From NCBI RefSeq assembly GCF_000565285.1, contig NZ_APVL01000002.1, positions 330,299-394,298 of the forward strand: a stretch of 64,000 nt of DNA, written 5' to 3'. Positions 44,001-52,921 of the stretch are shown one piece after another. Source of the stretch: Cytobacillus firmus DS1 (GTDB lineage Bacteria; Bacillota; Bacilli; Bacillales; Cytobacillaceae). Within the stretch, counting starts at the first letter, position 1, and every line of letters begins with the position of its first letter. A program made the translations under genes and the position numbers. Under the pieces are notes generated by a model. It saw only the letters and a list, made by a program, of their open reading frames with translations. It was not told where the DNA came from and ran no database searches.

Positions 44001-44753
44001 ATGGTATTAGCAACTGTTACGAATCCGACAATTACTTATGAAATACCTATATATATAGTTTATACAATACTAGGTACTTTGATTGCGGCTATAATTGCTC
44101 AATTTTTATCACATTACCTAAGTGGTAGGCGAGATAGAAAAAAAGATTTTATGCAAAAGTATCAAGACCTATATTCTAATACAGTTGCCCCGATTTCAAA
44201 TTACATGGCTATAAAAACAAATCCTAGAAAGTTACATGACGTACATCATAATGTAGTTGAGGAAGATTTATTGGAAATCACAATAAATAACTTAAAGGAA
44301 AATATTAAATATGCTTCCCCTGTGTGTTTGCAAATTTATGAAAGGTATTTTGGATATGGTTATTATGAAGATGGATGGGGAATTAACGAGGATTCTGATA
44401 AGCATTCACTCGTGTATTTTCTGCTGGATGATATGATAAGGACAAGTAGATGTACTGGTGTATTTAGTAGATCTGATAGGAATAGGTTGAAAAAATTGAA
44501 ATATTATTATGGAGTATGTGCCATGGCTTTAAACTTCTTTGACATGGTGACTACTGAACAAATCCTATCACTTGAAAATTTTTACGGTGTAAAAAAAATC
44601 AAGTATAGAAATCTCGGAAGAGATTTAATTTCCTTGGATAGAAATAATATGGCTAACCATCTTCTTAAACACATTAGTACATTAAAAAATATCGATAAAG
44701 AAGAAATTTATAGCAACATTATCGAGCCACTAAAATTAGTTAAGAATAAATAG
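44001..44753 (+). CDS. Membrane-anchored unknown protein (moron)
   Basis: 250 residues. One N-terminal membrane helix (about 14-40, PIYIVYTILGTLIAAIIAQFL) followed by a basic stretch and a cytoplasmic helical domain of about 200 residues. AT-rich compared with the surrounding phage genes and closed by its own terminator, so probably independently acquired. The design (single TM plus soluble domain) fits exclusion or defence proteins, but no family was recognised. Confidence 0.65.
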   Translation: MVLATVTNPTITYEIPIYIVYTILGTLIAAIIAQFLSHYLSGRRDRKKDFMQKYQDLYSNTVAPISNYMAIKTNPRKLHDVHHNVVEEDLLEITINNLKENIKYASPVCLQIYERYFGYGYYEDGWGINEDSDKHSLVYFLLDDMIRTSRCTGVFSRSDRNRLKKLKYYYGVCAMALNFFDMVTTEQILSLENFYGVKKIKYRNLGRDLISLDRNNMANHLLKHISTLKNIDKEEIYSNIIEPLKLVKNK

Positions 44754-44770
44754 TTCTACCAGCCAACTGG

Positions 44771-44816
44771 AGGACACTAAATGACGCTTTTAGCGTTGTT
44801 GAGTGTTCTTTTTTAT
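44771..44816 (+). terminator. Terminator
   Basis: GGACACT...AGTGTTC outer stem with inner ACGCTTTTAGCGT, followed by TTTTTT. Confidence 0.82.
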
Positions 44817-44835
44817 TTTCAAAGGGGTGTTTTTA

Positions 44836-45300
44836 ATGAAAGAAGCTGCCAGCAAACAAATAGAATCCATTCTTAAGGATTATCATTGGATGATGAACTC
44901 CATAAAGATACTCAGGGACTCAATGAAAGATGCAGGTGAAGGGCTCACAGCACAATATGGAGATGAAGCTGGGATGCCAAAGGCCCAAGGCACCACGAGC
45001 GACCCTGTTTATAGAGAAAATCTCCGCAGAGAAAAAAGATATTCTGTTATTCATAAGTACGAGGCTAAAATTTCAGTTATTCAGGATCGGTTGCATCTCA
45101 TAACTGATAATAGAGAAATAGAAGTGCTACATTGGTTACTGGAAGGAAAGAGCTATCGATGGATTGGAGCTCACATGGGATTATCCTTTTCTCATATTAA
45201 ACGTATTCGTGATTCAATCGTTGACCAATTATCACAGGAAACAAATGGCACAAATGGCACAGAAGAAACAAAATTGTTAAAACACAAATCGGCTTGTTAG
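44836..45300 (+). CDS. ArpU/RinA-like late transcription regulator
   Basis: 154 residues from ATG 44836 (AAAGGGG upstream). C-terminal sigma-region-4-like HTH: EIEVLHWLLEGKSYRWIGAHMGLSFSHIKRIRDSIVDQL (about 95-135). Proteins of this type sit immediately before the packaging genes of Gram-positive phages and switch on late transcription. Family name is by architecture and position. Confidence 0.78.
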   Translation: MKEAASKQIESILKDYHWMMNSIKILRDSMKDAGEGLTAQYGDEAGMPKAQGTTSDPVYRENLRREKRYSVIHKYEAKISVIQDRLHLITDNREIEVLHWLLEGKSYRWIGAHMGLSFSHIKRIRDSIVDQLSQETNGTNGTEETKLLKHKSAC

Positions 45301-45632
45301 AATGGGAGGCAGGACGGAGCGGAAATAGCTTACATGGTTGGTAAGCCATATCCTGAGGAATCCACCTATCGGTGGGTGTTTGTTAGTATTAAATTAATTT
45401 ATTTTAGAAATACTAAAATCAATGAAGGGAGAAAGACGGCCCTAACCGTCTCTCTTGATGATGGTGAAAGAGAAGAAAAATATCTTGATCTGAAAAAACC
45501 TTATCCTCATCATATTCCTCCCTTCTTAAATATTTTGACTAAACAAACAAGTTTTTATACCGTTCATTAGAAGCGCCTTCCGGGGTGCTTTTTCTTTTTC
45601 AAAAAAATTAGTCAGGAGGTAGGTGCCATGTA
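45301..45632. other. Intergenic region before the packaging genes, with terminator
   Basis: Holds hairpin CCACC-TATC-GGTGG (about 45361-45375), an imperfect hairpin at 45427-45457, and a good terminator AGCGCC...GGGTGCTTTTTC (45569-45596) before the terminase RBS (GTCAGGAGG). The late promoter and binding site of the upstream regulator probably lie here. A 78-codon open frame at 45334 is not convincing. Confidence 0.55.
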
Positions 45633-46442
45633 ATGAACTGGGATGAAATAAGAAAAGAGTTTGAGACCTCCGAGATCACATTAAAGGCACTTGCTGAAAA
45701 ACATGATGTCAAAATCGGGACTTTAAAAAGCAGAAAGAGCCGTGAAGGATGGTCAAGGGATCCAACCAAAAAGGATGCAACCAAAAAGAAAAAGGTTGCA
45801 ACCCTAGAACCGGTGATTGAATCCGATGAATTGAATGATAAGCAAAAGATGTTCTGTCTTTATTACATCAAGTATTTCAATGCTACCAAGGCATATCAGA
45901 AAGCTTATGGAGTTGATAGAAATACAGCTGAATCAATTGCGTATAGATTGATGGGGAATGATGGTGTCAGAAGGGAAATTGAGCGCCTCAAGCAAGAACG
46001 GTTTAATGGAGTCTTGTTAGATGCTCAAGCAGTTCTCCAGAAGTACATCGATATTGCTTTTGCTGACATTACAGACTTTGTTGATTTCGGTCAAAGGGAA
46101 ATGCCGGAGCTTGATCATAATGGTGAGCCGATGCTTGATGAAAATGGAGATGAGATCACTTACTCATACAGTTTCGTTAATCTTAAGAATAACGATGAGG
46201 TAGACGGCACCCTGATCACTGAGGTCAAGAAAGGCAAAGACGGTGTATCCGTTAAGCTTGCTGACAAGATGAAGGCCCTGGAGTTCCTATCGAAGTACAC
46301 TGATCTCCTTTCTGTGAATGATAAGAAGCGCCTGCAGGAAGAGAAGCTGCGCATGGAAATCAGCAAACTTCAAAACAATGATGAAACGTCCCAGGAAAGC
46401 CAGGTGGCTAAAATGCTTCGTAAGTTGGTAGGTGATGAGTGA
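45633..46442 (+). CDS. Terminase small subunit
   Basis: 269 residues. N-terminal HTH (EIRKEFETSEITLKALAEKHDVKIGTLKSRKSREGWSR), second segment LNDKQKMFCLYYIKYFNATKAYQKAYGVDRNTAESIAYRLMGN typical of terminase_2 proteins, C-terminal coiled coil. Recognises pac DNA and activates the large subunit; stop overlaps the next start region. Similar in layout to PBSX XtmA. Confidence 0.92.
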   Translation: MNWDEIRKEFETSEITLKALAEKHDVKIGTLKSRKSREGWSRDPTKKDATKKKKVATLEPVIESDELNDKQKMFCLYYIKYFNATKAYQKAYGVDRNTAESIAYRLMGNDGVRREIERLKQERFNGVLLDAQAVLQKYIDIAFADITDFVDFGQREMPELDHNGEPMLDENGDEITYSYSFVNLKNNDEVDGTLITEVKKGKDGVSVKLADKMKALEFLSKYTDLLSVNDKKRLQEEKLRMEISKLQNNDETSQESQVAKMLRKLVGDE

Positions 46443-47644
46443 TGGATTTAACGCCAAAGCAGCGCGAAGTATGGGATTGTTTTATAAAAGAGAAGCCTAA
46501 AATCTTAGCAGCTAGTGGAGCAAAACGTGCTGGAAAGACGTTTGTCCTCATACTGCTTTTTTTAATGCTTATCGCTCGATTTGAAGGCAAGGGGCTGTCG
46601 TTCATTGTTGGCGGTTCAACTCAAGCATCGATTCGAAGAAATATCTTAAATGACATGGAAGCGATTCTGGGCAAAGAACTTAAGCTTGATAAGACAAATG
46701 CTATTAGTGTTTTTGGGAATAAAGTATATTGCTTTGATGGAGCAAATGCAGATGCCTGGAAAAAGGCCAGGGGCTTTACAGCTGCAGGAGCTCTTTTGAA
46801 TGAAGGCACAGCCTTACATGACATGTTCGTTAAGGAAGTCATTTCCCGTTGCTCCTATCCAGGTGCGCAGATATTGCTTGATACGAACCCAGAAAACCCA
46901 GCCCATCCAGTTAAAACAGATATCATTGATAAAGATGGTCAGAGGCTGGATAACGGCCGATTAAATATCGTTGCATTTCACTTCACTTTGTTTGACAACA
47001 TCTTTTTGGATGAAGAGTATGTGCAATCTATTGTTGCGGCCACACCAACCGGAATGTTTACAGATCGTGATATTAATGGTTTGTGGGTAGCTGCTGAAGG
47101 AGTCATCTATAAGGACTTTAACCGGGATAAACACTATATTTCTCGTGTGAAATTTGAAAAGAAAAACATAGTTAAATATTTTGCTGGAGTGGACTGGGGC
47201 TATGAACATCATGGCTCCATTTGTGTTCTGGCAGAAGATGACGCGGGTGATCTTTTCTTAATTGAAGAGCATGCCAAGCAGCATATGGAAATCGATTACT
47301 GGGTCGGTGTTGCTAAAGAAATTAAAGACCGTTATGGAAACATTAATTTCTACTGTGACAGTGCCCGCCCTGAACATGTGCAGCGTTTTAGAAGAGAAGG
47401 GTTAAGAGCTATTGAAGCAGTGAAGAAAGTTGTGGCTGGCATAGAGGAAGTTGCCCGGCTGTTTAAGTTAGATAAATTCTTTATAGTCCAGGAGAACGTT
47501 GATCGCTTTAAGAAAGAAATCTTCCAGTATGTATGGAATGCCAATACTGGGGAGCCCGTGAAGCAGTGGGACGATGTACTGGATGCAATTCGATATGCGA
47601 TTTATACCCATTATCAAAAACAAATCTTAAAAGGAAAGAGGTGA
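46442..47644 (+). CDS. Terminase large subunit (XtmB-like)
   Basis: 400 residues from ATG 46442. ATPase with Walker A SGAKRAGKT (residues 25-33), Walker B region around ALLNEGTAL (about 115), motif LLDTNPENPAHP, and C-terminal RNase-H-like nuclease starting YFAGVDWGYEHHGS. Packages DNA into proheads by the headful mechanism (inference from family). Confidence 0.95.
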   Translation: MDLTPKQREVWDCFIKEKPKILAASGAKRAGKTFVLILLFLMLIARFEGKGLSFIVGGSTQASIRRNILNDMEAILGKELKLDKTNAISVFGNKVYCFDGANADAWKKARGFTAAGALLNEGTALHDMFVKEVISRCSYPGAQILLDTNPENPAHPVKTDIIDKDGQRLDNGRLNIVAFHFTLFDNIFLDEEYVQSIVAATPTGMFTDRDINGLWVAAEGVIYKDFNRDKHYISRVKFEKKNIVKYFAGVDWGYEHHGSICVLAEDDAGDLFLIEEHAKQHMEIDYWVGVAKEIKDRYGNINFYCDSARPEHVQRFRREGLRAIEAVKKVVAGIEEVARLFKLDKFFIVQENVDRFKKEIFQYVWNANTGEPVKQWDDVLDAIRYAIYTHYQKQILKGKR

Positions 47645-47648
47645 AGCA

Positions 47649-49019
47649 ATGAACACATACAAATTTATGCGTCTTTTCCGCGAAAAGGGTGCTGATCCAA
47701 AGACTATCCAGGAAGTTATAGAAGAGTTTAAAGGCGATTTGCAGAAGCGAAGAATCTTTTATGAGCGTTATAAAGCATCTGTTCAAGGTGTGCCCATATT
47801 GAGCCGGCAGCCTGTTGATTATGAAGACTTTGAGACAGGGAAAGTAATGCGAATCGACAGCAAGGTGAATAATCATCTTAATAACGCCTTTGATGCTGAA
47901 ATCGTTGATACCAAAGTGGGTTATATGTTTGGTCATCCCATTTCTTATGATGTTGACAGCAAGCAGGAAAACGAAAATATGCAGTTGAAAACTGAACTTG
48001 AAAACTTTATCATCCGGAATAATGTAGAGGACAAAGATTCCGAATGGGGTAAAAAGGCCGCAATTTGTGGATATGCAGCAAGACTATGCTACATCGATAA
48101 AGACGGCAAGGAAAGAATTTTAAATGTGGATCCTTGGGAAACAATCATCATATCCGGCACAGATTTCACTGAACCAGAGTTTTCAATCAGGTTCTTTGAT
48201 CTGGAAGATAATAAGATGCACGTTGAATTTTATGACGGCAGTCATTTTTATGTGCTGGAAACGGGAGCAACTGGGTTGAGGTTGATTGATAAGAAGCCAC
48301 ACACCTTTGATTATTGCCCTCTATTCGGATTACCTAACAACGAAGAATTGATGGCAGATGCAGAGAAGGTCTTCAAGCTAATCGATGCCTATGATCGGAC
48401 TCTATCTGATGCCAATAATGAAATCGAGCAATATCGTCTGGCATATCTGGTGTTGCGTGGCTTAGGACTTGATGATGAAGATATTAATACCTTGAAGAAA
48501 ACAGGTGTATTCGAGCTGATGGGTAAAGACGACAGTGTCAGCTATCTCACAAAAGATATCAATGACACGATGATTGAAAATCATTTGAATCGCCTAGAAC
48601 AAAATATCTTGCGCTTTGCAAAGAGTGTGAACTTCAGCGATGAGGCGTTCGGAAACAATGTTTCTGGTGTCGCCATGAAATATAAGCTTATGGCCCTTGA
48701 AAACAAATGCATCACCATGGAAAGAAAGATGACTGCTGCGTTGCGTTATCAATACAAGGTCCTTTGCAGTGCATGGGATAAAAAGGGGATCTGCAGTAAA
48801 GAGGACTTCTTAAAAATATTCACATCCTTTAAGAGGAACATCCCGGTTAACTTACTGGAAGAAGCACAAACAGCAGTAACTTTAAAGGCCGTCACCTCTG
48901 AAAAGACTGCGCTTGCTTCTCTTTCTATTGTTGATGATGTGGATTATGAAATCGAGCAGAGGGAAAGAGAGATGGATAAAATTCCTCCTTTAAAGGATGG
49001 TGACGATAGTGGATCTTGA
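47649..49019 (+). CDS. Portal protein (SPP1 gp6-like)
   Basis: 456 residues. Stretches such as YERYKASVQGVPILSRQP, DAEIVDTKVGYMFGHPISYDV and RFAKSVNFSDEAFGNNVSGVAMKYKLMALENKC are characteristic of the SPP1 family portal. Dodecameric DNA channel at one head vertex. The next gene starts within its 3' end. Confidence 0.95.
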   Translation: MNTYKFMRLFREKGADPKTIQEVIEEFKGDLQKRRIFYERYKASVQGVPILSRQPVDYEDFETGKVMRIDSKVNNHLNNAFDAEIVDTKVGYMFGHPISYDVDSKQENENMQLKTELENFIIRNNVEDKDSEWGKKAAICGYAARLCYIDKDGKERILNVDPWETIIISGTDFTEPEFSIRFFDLEDNKMHVEFYDGSHFYVLETGATGLRLIDKKPHTFDYCPLFGLPNNEELMADAEKVFKLIDAYDRTLSDANNEIEQYRLAYLVLRGLGLDDEDINTLKKTGVFELMGKDDSVSYLTKDINDTMIENHLNRLEQNILRFAKSVNFSDEAFGNNVSGVAMKYKLMALENKCITMERKMTAALRYQYKVLCSAWDKKGICSKEDFLKIFTSFKRNIPVNLLEEAQTAVTLKAVTSEKTALASLSIVDDVDYEIEQREREMDKIPPLKDGDDSGS

Positions 49020-49920
49020 GGAATACTCAAGGAAGCTTGAAGAGTGGTCAGATAAGCAGCTGGATAAAATCGAGCGCTCCATCCGTGGGTTTTACCGTCA
49101 ATTAGTCACCTTGGCTTTAGGTGAACTGGGGAAAATCTATTCTGACTTTGAAGAAGATGGTCAATTAACTTATCAAAATATGATTAAGTACAATCGACTG
49201 AAGAAATTCATAGATTCGTTGAATGAGCATGTTGATACATTATCTCTGGAGACTCAGAAAAGCATTTCTACTCACTTAGCTGAAGCTTATGTCTATTCTT
49301 ATGCCTGGATGGGATGGGCCATAGAAAACGAGGCAAGAAAAAGCCTGAAGTATACATCTTTGAAAGCCGAGCAGATCCAGCGTGCTCTAAATAATCCCAT
49401 TACTGGCTTAACATTATCAGAAACTCTTGAAAAAAATCGGAAAGAGATAATTTACACAATCCAACGAGAGGTCACACAAGGCCTCGTTCGGGGTTCTACC
49501 TACAAAGACATGGCAAGTACCCTGACAACCACATTCGAAGGCGATTACGTCAAATCTATTCGCGTAGCAAGGACTGAAACCCATCGTGTTCGTGAAGCTG
49601 GCACATTGGATAGTGCAAGGTATGCAAATTCTAAGGGTGTCATTATGATGAAAAAGTGGCGGAACATGAAAGATAGCCGAGTCCGCCGAACATCAAAAGC
49701 AAATCATGAAAAGATGGGGCATGTGAAAATACCAGTTGACGATATGTTTGACCTTGGAAGAGGTGAAAAGGCCATTGCTCCAGGTAATACCGGTTACGCT
49801 CATCACGATATAAATTGTCGCTGCATACTTGTTTATGAAATTGATCGCATCGAGGGAAAATCAAATGAGGACCTCTCACAACAAACCTTTAAGGATTTCC
49901 AAAAAGCTATAGGAGGATGA
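49009..49920 (+). CDS. Minor head protein (SPP1 gp7/Mu F family)
   Basis: 304 residues from GTG 49009 (GGTGA upstream; ATG 48997 also possible). Head-morphogenesis domain in the C-terminal half: RVARTETHRVREAGTLDSARYANSKG (about 180-210) and zinc-type end HHDINCRCILVYE. Binds the portal and DNA entering the head. Confidence 0.9.
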   Translation: MDLEEYSRKLEEWSDKQLDKIERSIRGFYRQLVTLALGELGKIYSDFEEDGQLTYQNMIKYNRLKKFIDSLNEHVDTLSLETQKSISTHLAEAYVYSYAWMGWAIENEARKSLKYTSLKAEQIQRALNNPITGLTLSETLEKNRKEIIYTIQREVTQGLVRGSTYKDMASTLTTTFEGDYVKSIRVARTETHRVREAGTLDSARYANSKGVIMMKKWRNMKDSRVRRTSKANHEKMGHVKIPVDDMFDLGRGEKAIAPGNTGYAHHDINCRCILVYEIDRIEGKSNEDLSQQTFKDFQKAIGG

Positions 49921-49926
49921 TTCTAA

Positions 49927-50046
49927 TTGCGAATCCGAAAGCCTTTCAGTGATCGGGTAAGAACTGATGTAGAGGAAGATGAGATTGACGATTGGGAAGA
50001 GTCCTTCTTAGGTCATAAGGGAGATGATGGCAATGACAAAAATTGA
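49927..50046 (+). CDS. Very small head-region protein
   Basis: 39 residues, TTG start with AGGAGG upstream. Highly acidic after a basic N-terminus (MRIRKPFSDRVRTDVEEDEIDDWEE). Overlaps the protease gene by 14 bases. Unknown. Confidence 0.5.
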   Translation: MRIRKPFSDRVRTDVEEDEIDDWEESFLGHKGDDGNDKN

Positions 50047-50221
50047 GGTTGTTGTAGGGGAAGACGGATATATGAGCATTAAAGCAGAAGGGCACACAGA
50101 AAGTGTTGTATGTGCCTCGGTTTCAACTCTTCTGCAATCGTCTGTTCGCTACCTTCAAGAATTATCAGAACAATATCCAGAAGCCTTGCAAGTAATCGTT
50201 AAGGATAAACCTTGTCTTTAA
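50033..50221 (+). CDS. Minimal Prp-like cysteine protease of the phage
   Basis: 62 residues from ATG 50033 (AAGGGAGA upstream). The Prp (YsxB) active-site elements are present: G20-H21 in KAEGHTES and C27 in VVCASVSTLLQSSVRYL. Cellular Prp is about 105 residues with 11-12 residues between His and Cys; here only 6 separate them and the C-terminus is short. Prp trims the N-terminus of ribosomal protein L27 and, in phage 80alpha, of scaffold and capsid proteins. The two next genes are scaffold and capsid with a shared N-terminal target-like motif, which strongly supports a capsid maturation role (inference). Confidence 0.75.
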   Translation: MTKIEVVVGEDGYMSIKAEGHTESVVCASVSTLLQSSVRYLQELSEQYPEALQVIVKDKPCL

Positions 50222-50294
50222 GCAATAGACGTTAAAAAGGCTTATTTATTTTGCACTTGTAGGCTCGCACTATAAGGGCGTAGGAGGTATTCAA

Positions 50295-50927
50295 ATGAAA
50301 AAGTATGATTTCCTAAAGGTAAATATTAAGCAGTTTGATAAAGGGACCATTAATTTAGAGGCTGTAAAAAAGTTTCTTGCAGATAACAAGGATGATGAAG
50401 GCGTTAAAGCTTATCTAGGAGAACTTTCTGCCGTATCGGCTGATAAGGTGAAAGGATTCTTGGAAAGCGAAGAGGGGAAGAAACTGATGCAGCCAAGGTT
50501 AGATAGTCACTTTACCAAAGGGCTTGAAACATGGAAGCAGAACAATCTCGAAAAGCTTATCGAGGAAGAGGTTAATAAGCGAAACCCATCTAAAACTCCG
50601 GAACAATTGGAACTCGAAAAGCTCCGGAAGGAAATTGAAGATGAGAAAAAAGCCCGGAACCGGGAATCTTTAGTCAATAAAGCTCTAAAGGTAGCAAAAG
50701 AGAAAAGCCTGCCTGATGGGATTATTGACTTTTTTATTGCCGAGGATGAGGAGAATACCCTAACTAACCTTTCCAAGTTAGAAGAGGAGTACTCTAAAGC
50801 TGTTCAGGCGGCAGTAGAAACAAAGTTCAAAGAAAACGGACGCAATATTGATCACGGGCAAGGAAATTCAGGTGGCGGTTCCATTGACATTGGATCGTTA
50901 GCATCAGAAGTAAGTATCCGAAATTAG
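50295..50927 (+). CDS. Capsid scaffold protein (DUF4355-like)
   Basis: 210 residues, RBS GTAGGAGG. Starts MKKYDFLKVNIKQFDKGTIN; residues 7-15 are identical to capsid residues 6-14. Central coiled coil (about 90-130, Lys/Glu rich), Gly-rich C-terminus. Position before the capsid and architecture match 80alpha-type scaffolds. Confidence 0.88.
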   Translation: MKKYDFLKVNIKQFDKGTINLEAVKKFLADNKDDEGVKAYLGELSAVSADKVKGFLESEEGKKLMQPRLDSHFTKGLETWKQNNLEKLIEEEVNKRNPSKTPEQLELEKLRKEIEDEKKARNRESLVNKALKVAKEKSLPDGIIDFFIAEDEENTLTNLSKLEEEYSKAVQAAVETKFKENGRNIDHGQGNSGGGSIDIGSLASEVSIRN

Positions 50928-50940
50928 GGAGGAATTCTAC

Positions 50941-51894
50941 ATGACAACAAATCTATTAAAAGTAAACATTAAGCAATTCGATTTTAATCCTGCAAATGTG
51001 TTGCTGCAGGATGCGGTAACCGGTGCTGTGCCAAAGGAACAAGGGACGCTGGTATTAAAAGAGTTTATGACACAATCTGCCGTTACCAAGCTTGCTAAGT
51101 TTGAAGAGATGACTAAGCCTGAGAAGGAATTTACGTATCTAGCATCTGGTCCAGGAGCTTACTGGGTAGGTGAAGGTGAAAAAATCCAAACATCTAAAGC
51201 TACTTGGTTAAAAGCTAAGATGGTGTCCAAAAAGATGGGTGTTATCATCCCTGTTTCTAAGGAGTTCTTAAAGTACTCTGTATCTGACTTTTTCACTCAA
51301 ATGCGTCCTGCCATTTCTGAAGCTTTCGCAATTAAATTTGACCAGGCAGCACTTTTTGGTGTCGATTCTCCATTCGGCGCTGGTGTATCTGTATTTGAAA
51401 AAGCGCAGACTGCAGGAAATACTTTGGCTCTTAACTCCATTGGGAACCTTTATGATGAATTAAATGGCCTTATGGCTCTTGTTGAGGAAGCGGATAAAGA
51501 TGTAGATGGATTTACTACTACTCGCCGGTTCCGTCAAAAGTTACGTGGAGCAAAAGACCAGAACGGCCTGCCAATCTTCAATGATGCTACAGGCGGAGCT
51601 ACACAGCAAGTTCTTGGTCTACCGATTGGATATGTAGATTCCAAGTCTTTTGATTACACCAAGGCGCTTCTTATGGCTGCTGATTGGGATTACACTCGAT
51701 ATGGCATTCCACAAGGTATGGAATATAAGATCTCAGAAGATGCAACTTTAACCACTATGGTGGATGCAAGCGGAGATCCTATCAATCTTTTCGAACGTGA
51801 TATGTTTGCTCTTCGCGTTACTCAACAAGTTGGGTTTATGACACTTGCTGAAGATGCTTTTGCAGCATTAACACCAGAAGTTGTTACACCGTAA
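50941..51894 (+). CDS. Major capsid protein (HK97 fold, 80alpha-like)
   Basis: 317 residues, GGGAGGA upstream. After the N-terminal LKVNIKQFDFNPANV, sequence such as EKEFTYLASGPGAYWVGEGEKIQTSKATW, MGVIIPVSKEFLKYS, and the end region FERDMFALRVTQQVGFMTLAEDAFA match the capsid of staphylococcal phage 80alpha and relatives. Predicted cleavage after F13 would give the mature N-terminus at D14. A terminator follows, attenuating expression of downstream genes relative to the capsid. Confidence 0.95.
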   Translation: MTTNLLKVNIKQFDFNPANVLLQDAVTGAVPKEQGTLVLKEFMTQSAVTKLAKFEEMTKPEKEFTYLASGPGAYWVGEGEKIQTSKATWLKAKMVSKKMGVIIPVSKEFLKYSVSDFFTQMRPAISEAFAIKFDQAALFGVDSPFGAGVSVFEKAQTAGNTLALNSIGNLYDELNGLMALVEEADKDVDGFTTTRRFRQKLRGAKDQNGLPIFNDATGGATQQVLGLPIGYVDSKSFDYTKALLMAADWDYTRYGIPQGMEYKISEDATLTTMVDASGDPINLFERDMFALRVTQQVGFMTLAEDAFAALTPEVVTP

Positions 51895-51896
51895 TT

Positions 51897-51921
51897 CGGC
51901 GGCCAAATAGGGTCGCTTTTT
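51897..51921 (+). terminator. Terminator after the capsid gene
   Basis: GCGGCC-AAATA-GGGTCGC then TTTTT; stem of six pairs with a G-U. Confidence 0.75.
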
Positions 51922-51950
51922 CCATTTTTATATTATTGGAGGGAACCGAA

Positions 51951-52088
51951 ATGAATAAAAGAATCCTAGTTGAAAAAAACGGAGAAGAAATTGAAGTTAC
52001 CGAAAAAGCATTTAAAGTGGTTTATGAGGCAATCGGATATAAAAAAGTGAAAAGGACAAATAAGAAGGCTTCTCCAGATGAATCTTGA
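51951..52088 (+). CDS. Small head-region protein
   Basis: 45 residues, ATG with TGGAGGGAAC upstream; basic, KRILVEKNGEEIEVTEKAFKVVYEAIGYKKVKR. Small beta/helix proteins of this kind, with the ITEKAFKVVYEAxGYK pattern, are found between capsid and connector genes in many Bacillus phages. Overlaps the connector gene by 11 bases. Confidence 0.7.
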   Translation: MNKRILVEKNGEEIEVTEKAFKVVYEAIGYKKVKRTNKKASPDES

Positions 52089-52413
52089 TGAACTTAAGGC
52101 AAGATTGAGAATATCGGATACTACCCAGGATGAGTTTTTGAAGGTAGCGTTGGATGATGCTATTGATTTCGTTCAGCGCACCTGCAACCGTGACTTTTTG
52201 ATTGACGGAGAGCTGAAATTGCCACCCGCGGCAAAAAGCATAGCTGCATTGTATGTCTCATACGAAATGGTTGCCAATCCGGGTATTAAGAGTGAATCCA
52301 TTGCAGGTATGTCACAAACCTTCGAATCTGGTGAAGAAAGAGATAGTGCATTGCTGGCCCAATTGACTAGCGCTGGACTAAGGAGAATCCGATTCAAATC
52401 ATTTGGCGGGTGA
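52078..52413 (+). CDS. Head-tail connector (gp15/gp6-like adaptor)
   Basis: 111 residues. DELKARLRISDTTQDEFLKVALDDAIDFVQRTCNRDF is the classic DNA-packaging connector motif of the SPP1 gp15/HK97 gp6 family. Forms the ring below the portal. Confidence 0.88.
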   Translation: MNLDELKARLRISDTTQDEFLKVALDDAIDFVQRTCNRDFLIDGELKLPPAAKSIAALYVSYEMVANPGIKSESIAGMSQTFESGEERDSALLAQLTSAGLRRIRFKSFGG

Positions 52414-52417
52414 TGAG

Positions 52418-52921
52418 ATGGCAAGGATAAGAGTCACAGATAATAACCGAATTCCTGAGGTTTTAGCAGATCTATCAAGGGCTAAGTCCAAAAAGGCTAA
52501 AGTGGGTTATATCCAAAACAGTCAAATGGCTATGATTGCAGGCGTCCATGAGTTTGGAGCAAGAATCCAGGTTACTGAAAAAATGCGCAGATACTTGGCA
52601 TCACAGGGGCTTCACCTGAAGAAATCAACTACACATATCGTCATTCCTGAACGTTCTTTTCTTAGAACTGGGACCGATGAGAACATAGCGGCCATCGAAA
52701 ATAAAGCCCAGGAGCTTATTACTGAAGTTATTGAGGGAAATGTATCGCCTGAGTTATTCTTTCAAATGCTGGGACTTGAATTGAAAGGGAAAATTCAAGA
52801 ATTTGCAATTGATCTAAATAACCCGGTCAACCATCCATTCACGGTTGAAATGAAAGGATCTTCAAATCCTTTGGTGGACAGCGGCGGCCTTATTGGATCG
52901 ATAGAGGTTGAAGTGGAATGA
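52418..52921 (+). CDS. Tail completion/morphogenesis protein (HK97 gp10-like region)
   Basis: 167 residues from ATG 52418 (GGCGGGTGATGAG upstream). AKVGYIQNSQMAMIAGVHEFGARI, IPERSFLRTGTDENI and NPLVDSGGLIGSI are hallmarks of the gpG/virion morphogenesis-gp10 superfamily. Overlaps the next gene by 4 bases. Confidence 0.82.
   Translation: MARIRVTDNNRIPEVLADLSRAKSKKAKVGYIQNSQMAMIAGVHEFGARIQVTEKMRRYLASQGLHLKKSTTHIVIPERSFLRTGTDENIAAIENKAQELITEVIEGNVSPELFFQMLGLELKGKIQEFAIDLNNPVNHPFTVEMKGSSNPLVDSGGLIGSIEVEVE

Noticed and set aside
45334..45570. 78-codon open frame before the terminase genes
   Set aside because: No RBS, odd composition, and it runs through two hairpins up to a terminator; more likely the late control region.
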